A stretch of DNA of 64,000 nucleotides from Triticum aestivum. Its lineage: Eukaryota; Streptophyta; Magnoliopsida; Poales; Poaceae. Under the pieces are notes generated by a model. That model was not told the DNA's origin. It did no database searches and worked only from the letters and a program-made list of their open reading frames with translations. Position numbers and translations under genes: made by a program. The stretch covers positions 405,721,652 through 405,785,651 of the forward strand of contig NC_057811.1 in the NCBI RefSeq assembly GCF_018294505.1, in the 5' to 3' direction. Shown here one piece after another: positions 33,180 through 43,145 of this stretch (the first letter of the stretch is position 1; the number at the start of each line of letters is the position of its first letter).

Positions 33180-34280
33180 TTTGAAACTGACAGAACTTAA
33201 GCATCTGAGGAAGTATTCTAATAACAAAGGCCAAAATGTAGATTTAAGAACAGATGTAGGGCTTCCCAAATAGAGATGTTATGCAAATATTTCAATTCAA
33301 GGATTTTGGCTACCAAAGAGGAAGGATATTTCATAATTCGCCAAGCTGTTGTGGCTACAAGGGACTTATTCATTAAAAAAATATCTCGGATGCCTAATCC
33401 ACCTTCGTGCATGGGTCTGCTAATATCTTTCCAAATTCTAGGCATTCTTTGGTTTGTAAGAAATTTGTCGGAACTCCATAGGATAGGATTTTCAAAAGAA
33501 CTTTTCTGAAACCCTTTGATTTGTAGGAATTGATTTCTATTTCTATGTAGGATAGGAACCAATCTTTCACATTTCAAAGGAAAAAAATATAAGCCTAGAC
33601 TCAATGAACAATTTCGTATACTATGCATGAAATGGTATTTTTCTATAGAAATTGCGATACATGTCATCACATTTTCTATAATTTTCCTATTCCAATGATA
33701 ATCCTCCCCCGTGAATGAATCAAAGAAAGCCTAAAACATAACGTCCTTTTGAATCCCTATCCATCAAAGCTTGCGTACAATTAAAGTCAGTTTCGCAACA
33801 ATATCTTTGCTCATAAGAATCATGGTCATATAGTAAACAGGCAAAGACACAAAAATAGATTTAACGAGAGTAAGTCTACCTGCATGAAAAAAATCTATTG
33901 GCCTTATAACTATTTAATTTGGCCTTAAACTTGTCAATGATGAAATTATAAGCAACAACTCTTTTCCTGCCCAGAAAAATAAGAGGATAGGCAAGATATA
34001 AAGTGTTGAAATTCATGTCAGGAGCTGAAAAAATAATTTTAATGTAAGTCTTAAGGTGCTCATCACCGTGTTTGCTAAAAAAGATAGCAGATTTATTTAA
34101 TTTCGAGGTTTGACCCAAAATAACACGACATTAATTAATAATTTTCGCTATGATATCATCAGCGTTATTATCTGCTGCGCCGCAAACAATCGGATCATCA
34201 GCAAACCTTATTTTCTGCCAAGAACTACATTCGAATGAATAAAATTTCAAGAAACGCCCTAGCCTTACTCGCTCTAATGT
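33180..34280 (-). pseudogene. LINE (non-LTR retrotransposon) reverse transcriptase fragment
   Basis: Read on the minus strand, the piece contains the RT catalytic box FADD (near 34190, KIRFADDPIVCGAA). It then has the LNKSAIFFSKHGD and YLAYPLIFLGRKRV motifs of the RT thumb region. After a MITE insertion comes the C-terminal RIWKDISRP-HEGGLGIRD segment and KILELKYL. These motifs and their order are typical of plant L1-type LINEs. Stops and frameshifts are frequent. The endonuclease, the RT N-terminus and the 3' tail are missing. Confidence 0.8.
33441..33731. mobile_element. MITE inserted in the LINE fragment
   Basis: This segment of about 290 bases has imperfect terminal inverted repeats (ggcattctttggtttg and, inverted from the other end, ggctttctttgattca) and is flanked by TA. 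Internal 'tcctat'/'atagga'-rich sequence resembles a common grass MITE type. Removing it brings the two parts of the LINE reading together (CF-RIWKDI). The exact superfamily is uncertain. Confidence 0.5.
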
Positions 34281-34308
34281 AGGGATAAAAACAGAGCGGA
34301 ACTGGACA

Positions 34309-34317
34309 CTGCCACAT
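34309..34317. repeat. MULE target site duplication, left (ctgccacat)
   Basis: These nine bases are repeated as ctgccgcat at 39846-39854, with one mismatch. Nine bases is the Mutator-type duplication length. Confidence 0.85.
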
Positions 34318-34422
34318 GAGTAAAGTCTATTTTAAACCCTGAACTCGTACGCCTCGTCGGTTTTAAACCCCAAACTCCAAATCCCTGAAATCCACACCCC
34401 CAACTCTCCAATCCCGGTCGTT
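34318..34422 (+). repeat. MULE left terminal inverted repeat
   Basis: It starts gagtaaagtctattttaaac and matches the inverted right end over 105 bases with one mismatch (near base 60). Confidence 0.94.
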
Positions 34423-35128
34423 TTCGCCCTTGTTGCCGTATCCAAACGTGGGAGGGATGGGATTGCCGACTCAGCAAGCATTGTGGGTCCCTCCCGGTCG
34501 CTGGAGAGGCTAAGTGGTTGAGCCGGACCAGCTCGTTCCGCTCCTCGCTCACTTTTCCCCTTCCTCTGTTCTCGCGACGCATCACCTTCTCCTGCGGCGG
34601 CAATGGCGATGCAGAGCTAGTGATCGCGGCGGCCTCGGACGACCACGCCGACGGCAAAGGAGCAGGTGCGTCCTACTGTTCAGTCCTGAATCATCTGTGG
34701 TCTTTGTTTCTTCTCTCCCCGAGTTAGGTTTAGGGTTTTACAGGGGCGACAGGGGCGAAAGGTGGGGTTTTGGGGTGGGCTAGGGGGATTTGTCGCCCGT
34801 TTAATCTCATGTTTTTGGGGCAGTAACTTATACATAGATGGATACATCATATGCATTGTAGGTTTATTCGATTATGTAGGCTTTTTAATCGATTTTGTAC
34901 TGGGTGAAAGGTGGGGTTTGGGGGGTATGCTCTGAATGTGTTTGTATGTTCTGAATGTGTCAATTCATGGACTAAATCATGTAGGCTCTGTATAATTGAT
35001 CTGCAGTAGGTTTGTTTTTCTAATGTGAATATTTATCTGAATGTGTGTGTTTCATCAGCACAGTAGGTCTCTGCAGTGTACTTACTGAATGTAAATATTG
35101 CAGTGTACAGGTTTTGCTGTTTCAAACC
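34423..35128 (+). promoter_or_regulatory. Upstream region and leader of the MULE transposase gene
   Basis: No protein is seen. A GC-rich stretch (34500-34680) followed by gcaggtgcgtcc and T-rich DNA looks like a leader exon plus an intron before the start codon. The acceptor could be near 35060-35110. Confidence 0.45.
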
Positions 35129-38100
35129 ATGGATCCAGCAGAGGTTGTGCAAGTCAGGTTTAATTATGGGGGACAGTTCATCCATATTGGCCCATCCCTT
35201 GATTATGTTGAGGGAGATACTGCAATGTCAGTGATTGAGAGGGATAAGTTGTCATTGCCAGAGGTGAAAGGATTTTTAGCTGATCATTTAACTGTTAAAG
35301 AGAGTATGAAGTTATAGTTTCTTATGCCTGGGAGAGAGCTAGTGAATGGACTAATGTTTTTGCATACTGATGAAGCTTGTATGAAGATGTCAGACCATAT
35401 TACTGATGCAGGGGTTGCTGATATATTTGTGGAGTACAATGGTGAGCAAGATGAACCAGAGAAAGATTCTAGTGGCTCTGACTTTGAAGATGAACTGCAT
35501 GATCTGATGGACAATGAGGATGAACCAGATGCTGTTATCACTGCAGAAGGAGAAGATATTGTCCAAAGTATTGTGCAGCCAGAGCATGACATTTTGGAAC
35601 ATATCCTGGTTCCTAATGAAGGTGGTGTAGTTACTGAAATTATAAGCAGCCCTATGAAGCACAATATCATAGTTGATGCTCTATCCCAAGGATATCAAGT
35701 TATCAATCCATCACAGCCAATTGCTACAAGCCAGACCATAGCTCCAATTCCTGAAAATGCAGATAAATGTTCAGAGTCTGAAGATTCAGATGATCCTGAA
35801 TATGTGGCACATACTGATGACAGTGGGGAGGAATCAGAGGTAGTGGAGTTGAGGAAACATGCTAGAAAATTCAAGAAGAAGATGAAAGCTTCAGAAGTAT
35901 GGTTTGCAAAGGAGTCTACTGATCCAGTACCTATTGAGCTAATAGCAAAAGTGGAAGAAGCAGTACATGACATGGAGTTTGAGTCATCTGATGAGGACTA
36001 CTCTTATGATGAAGATGAAGATGGTCAGTTTGTTAGGAGGAAGAGCCAGTTTGTTAGGTTTAACCCTGATTCAGAAATTCCACATTTTAGTTTGGGAATG
36101 GTTTTCAAAAGCAAGAACCAGTTGGTGAAAGCACTGAAGAGGTATGGGCTTGCAACCAAAAGGAGCATATCTTTCCTAAAATCTGAAGAGCAAAGGTTAA
36201 GAGCTAAATGTGACTGGCCTGGTTGCCCCTGGATGTTGTATGCTGCAAAGACAAGTAGATGTTCTAGGTTTCAGATAATCACTTATGAAGATGAACACAA
36301 TTGTGCACAGAACAGAGAGAACAAACTTGTTACTGCAAAAGTGATTGCAAAGAGATATGAGCACATTATCCTAGCAAATCCACTATGGAAAATTGACGGC
36401 ATTAAAGCCACAGTGCTCAAAGACATGTTTGCTGATGTGTCAGTTTCAAAATGCAAGGCAGCAAAGAAAATTGTGTTGGATAAGCTCTTGTGTGGGACGA
36501 AAAGTGAGTACACAAAAGTCTTTGATTACCAACAAGAACTTCTTAGGAGCAACCCTGGCAGTACAGTGGCTATTACCTTAGATCCAACAGAGATGGAATT
36601 AAATATATTTCAACAATTCTATGTTTGCTTTGATGCAATGAAGCAAGGGTTCAAAGCAGGGTGCGGGAGAGTGATTGGACTAGATGGATGCTTTTTTAAG
36701 GGAGCATGTCAAGGTGAACTATTGGCTGCCATTGCTAGGGATGCTAACAATCAGATGTACCCAGTAGCATGGGCTGTGGTGGAGAAAGAGACCAATGATA
36801 GCTGGAAGTGGTTCATTGCACTCTTAATCAGAGACTTGGATATCAATGACCAAGGAGAAGGATGGGTCTTCATTTCTGACCAACAGAAGGTACATCTGTT
36901 TACTAATGCAAACTTAGTTACTAGTACATGCAAACTTATGTAGATTTTCACTCTTTTTAGGGCTTGATCAATAGCATGAGGGACTATTTGCCTAAGGCTG
37001 AGCACAGGATGTGTGCAAGGCACATATATGCCAACTGGAGGAAGAAACACAAGGACCATGAATACCAAAAGAGATTCTGGGCAGTTGCTAAGGCTGGTAA
37101 CAGGGAGGATTTTAATTACAACAAGGCCAAGCTTGCTCAACTAACTCCTGAAGGTGCAAAGGATATCATGAGGACAGAGCCAAAGCATTGGGCTAGGGCT
37201 TTTTCCCCACCTGGAGCAAACTGTGAATCAGTTGACAATAATCTCTGTGAGTCATTTAACAATGCCATCATAGAATCGAGGTTCTATCCAATTATTACAC
37301 AACAGGAAATGATAAGGAAGAAGATGCTTGTTAGAGTGCAAGAGCAGAGAGCCAAAGGGGCAAAGTGGAAGGGAAAAATTTGCCCAAGTATTTTGAAGAA
37401 ACTGCAAGTCAGTATTAAAATGACACAGTACATTGAGGTGCTCTGGAATGGCAAGGAGGGATTTGAGGTGAGGCACATGAAAGGTAGGAAAAAAAAGTAC
37501 ACAGTACATCTTGAAAGAAGGATTTGTACATGTGGATACTTTCAGCTGGCAGGCCTCCCCTGTTGTCATGCCATTGCAGCTATCTACAAGTCTGGGAGAA
37601 AGATAGAGGACTACATTGACAAGTGCTACTGGGTTGAAACATTCAACGACATATATGAGCACTGTCTGCAACCTGTTCTAGGAGAAGAAAGCTGGCCTGT
37701 CTCTCAAAACCCAAGGCCAGTGGCACCTGGATACATTGCCATGCCAGGAGCAAGAAAAAAAAACAATGATAGGAGGAGAGAAGAGGGTGAAGCACCCAAG
37801 GGAAAAAAAATGAGCAAGCATGGCATACAGATCACTTGTGGATCTTGTGGGCTTAAGGGACACAACAAAAGTGGTTGTAAAAGTAATGCAGACAGAAGCA
37901 AGAAAACTAAATCATATCTTGGAAAGAGAGGGAGAAATCAGAGGGCAGCAGAGGTACTAATTATATTGTTTTTCCTTCAACTATGCAAAAACATAATCAC
38001 ATTGATCTGATTTTTCTTTGTTTTGAACTATGCACAACCATAACTACTTTTGCTCTATTCATTGATATATTTTGATTGCAGCAAGCACAGACTGATGCAT

Positions 38101-38402
38101 CAAGATCTACACCTCCAGCAAGCTCTCAAGCTGGAAGAACTACAGCTGCAACTAGCTCTCAAGCTGCAAGAACTACAGCTGCACCTAGCTCTCAAGCTGG
38201 TACATCAAGCTCTCAACCTGCACCATCAAGGTTCAGACCTCCCAGGAGCAGTAATCCTGAGGGAAGCACATCTGCTGGGAGAGGAAGTGGAAGAGGATCA
38301 GGGAGAGGAACTGGAAGAGCAACAGGGAGAGGAACTGGAAGAGGAGTAATTACTGGAGCATTGGGGGGGGGGAGTTACTTGTATGCAAGTGGCAATTACT
38401 AA
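35129..38402 (+). pseudogene. MuDR-type transposase (three coding exons, one in-frame stop)
   Basis: Exons are 35129-36889, 36961-37953 and 38082-38402, with GT-AG introns that join in frame. The total is about 1,024 codons. The start MDPAEVVQVRFNYGGQF matches the usual N-terminus. A TAG at 35315-35317 interrupts the conserved 'MKL-x-FLMPGREL' stretch, where tyrosine or tryptophan is usual, and nothing else appears broken. An acidic region follows, then the MuDR DNA-binding domain (CDWPGCPWML). The MULE transposase core has catalytic D in GLDGCFFKG (36683), D in ISDQQKGL (36878) and E in LCESFN (37249). Next come a SWIM zinc finger CTCGYFQLAGLPCCH (about 37525-37577), a CCHC knuckle CGSCGLKGHNKSGC, and a Ser/Thr/Ala- then Gly/Arg-rich tail. 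It would cut and paste the element by recognising its TIRs. Confidence 0.9.
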
Positions 38403-38943
38403 AGATGTTTTCCTATTACTGGATAAGATCTTCAGTAATTGTATTTGATAGCTACAAGTGCTAATATATGAACCTGTGGTTGCCTTTTGCTTTCACTTTA
38501 GAACTATGTGCACTGAACTATGTTCCTTTCTTCTCAAATTTGTGGAAATGAAATATGTGCACTGAACTATGTTTCTTTCCTGTCAAATATCTCTTATATA
38601 TGTTGCTGCCAACTTGTTGTCAAATTGGAGAGCTTCATGTTGATATATAATTTGTTGTCAAAATTTCTGTCAAACTCCAGGCTTACTTCTGTTCTTTTTG
38701 CTGCCAATTCCTGTCAAACTGCAGACTTTCTTCATGTCAAAAAAACTACAATGCATGCTTACTTCTGTTCTGTATATTGCCTCAATTTGATCTTGTTGCT
38801 GTCAAGAAAGAAAATGCACACAAATAAAACAATACAGAGTACTCAACAATAGATGTGATCTTGTTGCTGTCAACATTTAGGCTTTTTCTTCCGCACATAG
38901 CATCCATTACATTTCACTCAAATACAAGACACATCTAAATGAT
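38403..38943. other. Region between the two convergent MULE genes
   Basis: This is AT-rich sequence with recurring ctgtcaaa/ttgctgtcaa phrases. It holds the 3' ends of both transcripts. No gene is seen. Confidence 0.5.
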
Positions 38944-39531
38944 CTAACTTAACAGCAACCCTACAACTAAACCAACAACAAAAAACATCATTCCATAGAA
39001 CAGAAACTTGTACATTTCCATCTCCTTTTTCTTGTCAAATCTTGCTCTAGTTTCTGCAACTAGTTCATTCTTCTTCATTTCTTCTGTCAAACCAGCATCT
39101 TGTCCCTCCCTTGACTGAGCCGCCAAATAATCCTCCAGCCTCCATACTTTATCCCGAAGATCTCCAAGCAATCCACGCAGAAATGGCGTCGTCGGGCCGT
39201 CATGCCAATCAATGAAGCCATGCTATTTGTTTCACCAACAAATTTCAGAGAAATTAAAGAGAGATTCAGAAACAGAGGCGGGACAACCAAACAAACAAGG
39301 AATCGAGCATACCTGAGCATCCACACACGCATAGTACCTCCTACCATGGTTCGCCCTACTCCACGAGATCCACCGCGGCGCCTTCTTCCCGCAAAGGCCG
39401 CAATTCCTAGCTGGCTTGTAGTCCATGGGCTGCTCCCGATACGGCACCGGTGACCTCACTGCTTGTTGCTCGCCTCTCCTGCTAAGCCCGCCGCCGCGCA
39501 AAGAAGATGAAGCTCCGGAGGAGAACGACAT
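38944..39531 (-). CDS. GRF-type zinc finger protein with C-terminal membrane anchor (MULE accessory gene)
   Basis: Two exons on the minus strand, 39531-39313 and 39222-38944, join in frame across a 90-base GT-AG intron (cag|gtatgc ... aatag|cat). The product is 165 residues. The start MSFSSGASSS is chosen because an in-frame upstream ATG at 39597 adds only a basic, low-complexity extension. Residues 44-80 form a GRF-like zinc finger: CGLC, RWISWSRANHGRRYYAC, then HGFIDWHD, with histidine where the fourth cysteine is usual. A charged, probably coiled-coil helix follows (VWRLEDYLAA to KKKEMEMYKF), then a final hydrophobic segment FLFYGMMFFVVGLVVGLLLS that would anchor it in a membrane. GRF fingers bind single-stranded nucleic acid in known proteins. 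A role in transposition is inferred only from its place inside the TIRs. Confidence 0.8.
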
Positions 39532-39740
39532 GGTCGCCGGCGCCGCCAATCGCCGCCCTGCCTTCGCCGCTCGACGAAACCTAGCTCTGTTCCCCACCTA
39601 CCCCGCGCGACGAACCCTAGCTCTGTTCCCCACCCAGCCCGCGCGCGCTTATAATAGAGAGACAGCCAGAGAGTGGGGCAAACCCGGCCTCCAGTCTGCC
39701 ACGTCATCTAATCCTCCCCTCAAACAGCATTAAGGTGGCT

Positions 39741-39845
39741 AACGACCGGGATTGGAGAGTTGGGGGTGTGGATTTCAGGGATTTGAAGTTTGGGGTTTAA
39801 AACCGACGAGGCGTACGAGTTCAGGGTTTAAAATAGACTTTACTC
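39741..39845 (-). repeat. MULE right terminal inverted repeat
   Basis: It is the inverted match of 34318-34422. The promoter of the accessory gene must lie in or next to it. Confidence 0.94.
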
Positions 39846-39854
39846 CTGCCGCAT
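39846..39854. repeat. MULE target site duplication, right (ctgccgcat)
   Basis: It matches 34309-34317 at eight of nine bases. Confidence 0.85.
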
Positions 39855-40583
39855 TTGTTTTCAGTTTTTTTGTGAAAGCCAAAACAAATAAAAAACCCAA
39901 AAACAAATACAGAGATGGATACTATCAGAAATGAAAATGGAGCAAATACGGCACGTACACGAAGGCGAAAGCAGAGTGTACACCGAAAGTAAAGACCCCT
40001 TGAACAGTAGACAAAAGAAGGAAAACCAACAAGATTGTTCAATGGATACGTAGAATGGCTCAGATGGCCCAACTCCTAGTCGGGCTAGAAACAGTCATGT
40101 GTCATATTCAAAACTGAAAGTTCCGTAGTAACGAAATAGAAATTCATGTTTCCGTGCATGTTTCATCGGAAAACGTCATCCTGTTTTCATTTTCGTTTGC
40201 CCTAAAAAATAATTCTGTTTTCGTTTTTGTCTTGCAATTTTTCATTTCCACTTCAATTTTTCCTCGTAATTTCCATTTTTTCAAGATAAGCGGAAAGCTT
40301 TCACTCTACTTTCATCCATACTCTAGTGTATTTCACAGGAATTTCATGGTCTTAATACGTCTAGTGTGTTCCATAAAAAAGTGTACGCAGTAGCAATCGA
40401 GAACAAACTGCATGATAGATGCATACGGCCGTGTGCACGAACGAGGTACACGTAACTAATCGCATGTGCCCTCCAAACGCGGCGTGGTCACGCTGGCGCG
40501 TCGCCGCCCTGCCGCGCGTCGCCACCTTGCTCCCGCCCGTTCCAGACTCTTCGCCACTCGCCACGACACCACCGAGCCGCCCC
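39855..40583 (+). other. Upstream flank of the B12D-like gene
   Basis: The first 480 or so bases are AT-rich with repeated 'ttttcg/ttttcattt' phrases, perhaps an old repeat that was the MULE target. From about 40420 the sequence turns GC-rich and promoter-like. No gene is seen. Confidence 0.5.
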
Positions 40584-40590
40584 TATAAGA
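40584..40590 (+). promoter_or_regulatory. TATA box of the B12D-like gene
   Basis: The sequence tataaga follows gccgcccc about 125 bases before the start codon, leaving a leader of roughly 100 bases. Core promoter spacing is normal for a grass gene. Confidence 0.6.
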
Positions 40591-40712
40591 TAAGCCACCG
40601 TCACAGACTCCCATCAGCTCAAAGCGAAACAGAAGAAGCACTCACACAGAGAAATCCAAACCACACTCGATCGTCGCCACTCTCTGCTGATATCACACCC
40701 AGGCTAGCAGCC

Positions 40713-41313
40713 ATGATGGCTTCACGAGCCGCCACCGCGCTCCGCACGGCCGCCCTGCAGGGCTACTTCCGGAGGTCGGCCTCCACCGCGGCGGCGCACG
40801 CCGAGAGGCCCAAGGCGAAGCCCATGGGCGACTACGTGCCGGTGTACGTGGCGCTGGGGATGATCGGCCTGGCGGGGGCGCTGGGGCTGCACACGGCGCG
40901 GCAGCAGCTGGCGCACGCGCCCAACGTCTGGGTCGACAAGCGCAAGCGCGAGGCGGTGCCCGAGGTGGCGGACCCGGACCTCGCCCTCGACGAGGCCGAG
41001 CGCTTCGTCGGCGGCTCCGTGTTCCGCAAGGTCGCCCACGTCCAGGACGACCGCTCCCTCACCGCCGGCGTCGCCGACCCCGTCGCCGACTACCCGTACG
41101 ACCACGCCGTTCCTCGTTCCTATCGATTGGTTATCACTTCCTGCGCGCAGAGTGGTGGTTTGATTGATGTACGTGACTGATGTTGGATAACTTGTGTTTC
41201 TCAGGGCGAGGAAGGCGGTGACGCTCAAGGACGTCGGCGTGGACCCGCCGGGGATCCCCGAGCAGAGCAGGGAGGGCGTCCTCGACAGGATCTTCAAGAA
41301 GAACACCGCTTAA
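40713..41313 (+). CDS. Probable mitochondrial B12D/MLRQ-like single-span membrane protein
   Basis: Two exons, 40713-41095 and 41205-41313, are joined across a 109-base GT-AG intron (cc|gtacga ... tctcag|ggcg) to give 163 residues. The N-terminus is alanine- and arginine-rich without acidic residues (ASRAATALRTAALQGYFRRS), a good mitochondrial presequence. A conserved part follows with one membrane segment (YVPVYVALGMIGLAGALGL), then HTARQQLAHAPNV, and a soluble tail with two conserved blocks, FVGGSVFRKVAHVQD and VTLKDVGVDPPGIPEQS. The membrane part resembles the B12D family (related to the MLRQ subunit of respiratory complex I). This is family recognition from memory and is moderately sure. 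The codon bias is strongly GC3, as in expressed grass genes, and no damage is seen. This is the only convincing host gene in the window. Confidence 0.8.
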
Positions 41314-41505
41314 TTTCGTAGAGGAGGGGCAGTCAGGACGCATCAGCTTCATTCCCTTTCTTGCGTTAACTAGCTAGCTTTGCGTTTCAATAGTCAGATC
41401 GGCTGCACTTTTTCTGGAAGCCGGTCGATGTTTCGCGAACGTGACACGTGATGGTGTTGTACATATGTATCCAGTCATCTCGAGAAGTATGGTTTGTTCA
41501 TGGAC

Positions 41506-41511
41506 AATAAA
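41506..41511 (+). terminator. Poly(A) signal of the B12D-like gene
   Basis: The hexamer aataaa lies about 195 bases after the stop codon, followed by T-rich sequence. Confidence 0.55.
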
Positions 41512-41616
41512 ACTATGCTTCTTCTTTATTTATTTATTTGCGCTTAGGTTGTAGAGTGCTACTGTTATGTGCTGCTGCACTGTCGGCGACTCCATTTCGC
41601 GAACAATTGAAAAAGG

Positions 41617-43145
41617 AAAGGATGAGAGGGTAGCTAGGCACAACCGCCCCATCCTTGTCAGCGAGCGAAAGAAAAAGAGCAGGGCAGCGAAAAACGGCCA
41701 GGGCGGAAAGGGCAGCAGCGAGCGAAAGAAAAAGAGGCGGAAAGGGCAGCAGCGAGCGAAAGAAAAAGAGCAGGGCTCGCATCCTTTTCGAGAGCTCGCG
41801 TCCTTCTCACGAACCCTACCGCCGCCCCGCTACTCCTCCCACCTCAGGCACCTCCCCCTAGCCGCCGCCGCTGCCTCCCACCTCAGTCGCGTCCCCCCTC
41901 CCCCCCCATCTCGTTCGGCCCGGGTGTGGAGGCGAGCTTCCCGAAGTCGGCGCTGGATTCGATCTGCAGGAGAGAGGGAGGTGTGGCAGCCGCCGCACAC
42001 CCGCATCGCTCCGCGCCCCCTCTTTGCTCCACCATGCAGCCTCCTTCTTCCCGCCCACCTCCGGCGCAGCTCGTCGTAGTGGGGAGCAAGGTCTTCGTGG
42101 CGGGGTGGAGCTGCAGCGGAGGGAAGGATGCTGGACGGATCCGGCGCCTGTAGGCTGAAGCAGCAAGAGTTGGTGGATTTGGCGGATGCGGACGGGGTCG
42201 TTAACGGGGCTGGGGGCTGGGAGTTCGGGTTGGTTCACGGTTTGCCTTTTCATCCTCCCTATCTCACACACGCCTCCCCTTTTCTCATTGACGAGAGCTT
42301 CGGCTGCAGGGGCGCCACGAGGAATGGAAGGTTGAGTTCGTTTGATGGCCGGAGCAGCAGGAGCAACAGGTCAACGGTGGTCAATGGCTAACCTCTATCT
42401 CCTCTCTCTCTCCGTGGTTGAGAAGAAGGCCAAATAGAAGAAGAAGAATTTGGCTCGAAAGTCCTGTCGAGGTGCCTGTAATGTCTCTATTTTCCTATTA
42501 TATTCTCCACCACTCACATCTAAATTTGATAATATATGTTTTTTCCTAAACATGTAAGGATTTGTATTTACAGGTAGGAATTCTATACATTATGATGTAT
42601 TGATTTATTTGGAGATTAGCCTTTTAGTATAGTATGATATTTTAAGATATTCACAAAAGGTGTATTTGATATGTCCACATTTATATAACTATGTAGCAAT
42701 GCATATTTCATCTGTTTTCCTCACCGAATGAAGCACTTGTCTTGGAGATTAGGCAAATCCTAGAATGAAGCATTGATCAAAACAACTGTTATTGCCAACT
42801 ATGTACGCTATGTTCCGGTTTATGCTCTGATGCACTTTCCCGTTCCTGGTCAGGGTACGATGAAATTAGGCAGAATGGCAAGATCTGTAGCATCTACTGT
42901 GAACACAAAGCGGAGAAAAGGGATTGCTTCCTCGTCCGGTAACCCAATTGTGTTGCTTTCTTTCGTTTTATTTCTCCATACATGCAAATTAGTTTATTCT
43001 GGAGCTTCTCCATAATAAGAGGTACCGTGCAACCTGCTTATGATATCAAAGAAGTAACATTTGCATGCATCCCTCCTGAACTCTACAATATTTCAGTTTG
43101 ATATAGGCTGTAGTTAGACTTTCTGCTTCTTGAAATTGAACTTAT
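41617..43145 (+). repeat. Tandem unit 1 of 4
   Basis: It begins aaaggatgagaggg, next to the 3' flank of the B12D-like gene. The unit consists of a GC-rich half (to about 42390: GCGAGCGAAAGAAAAAGAGC repeats, ccgccgcc, ctccaccatgcagcc, ggatccggcgcctg) and an AT-rich half. It ends in an exon-like 83-base stretch (about 42858-42940, cag|ggtacgatg ... cgtccg|gtaacc) with splice-like borders. It is about 55-65 bases shorter than the other units. Confidence 0.92.

Larger units (their letters stand above)
34318..39845. mobile_element. Mutator-like element (MULE) with two convergent genes
   Basis: This 5,528-base element has 105-base terminal inverted repeats (one mismatch by eye), flanking 9-base duplications, a MuDR-type transposase gene on the plus strand and a second gene on the minus strand. 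The convergent two-gene layout is that of maize MuDR (mudrA and mudrB), although the second protein here is of a different type. TIR conservation suggests fairly recent movement. The transposase has one in-frame stop, so this copy may now depend on others. Confidence 0.94.

Noticed and set aside
40722..41306. 194-residue minus-strand frame opposite the B12D-like gene
   Set aside because: It is the mirror of a high-GC3 coding exon and runs across the intron. No domain or promoter is visible.
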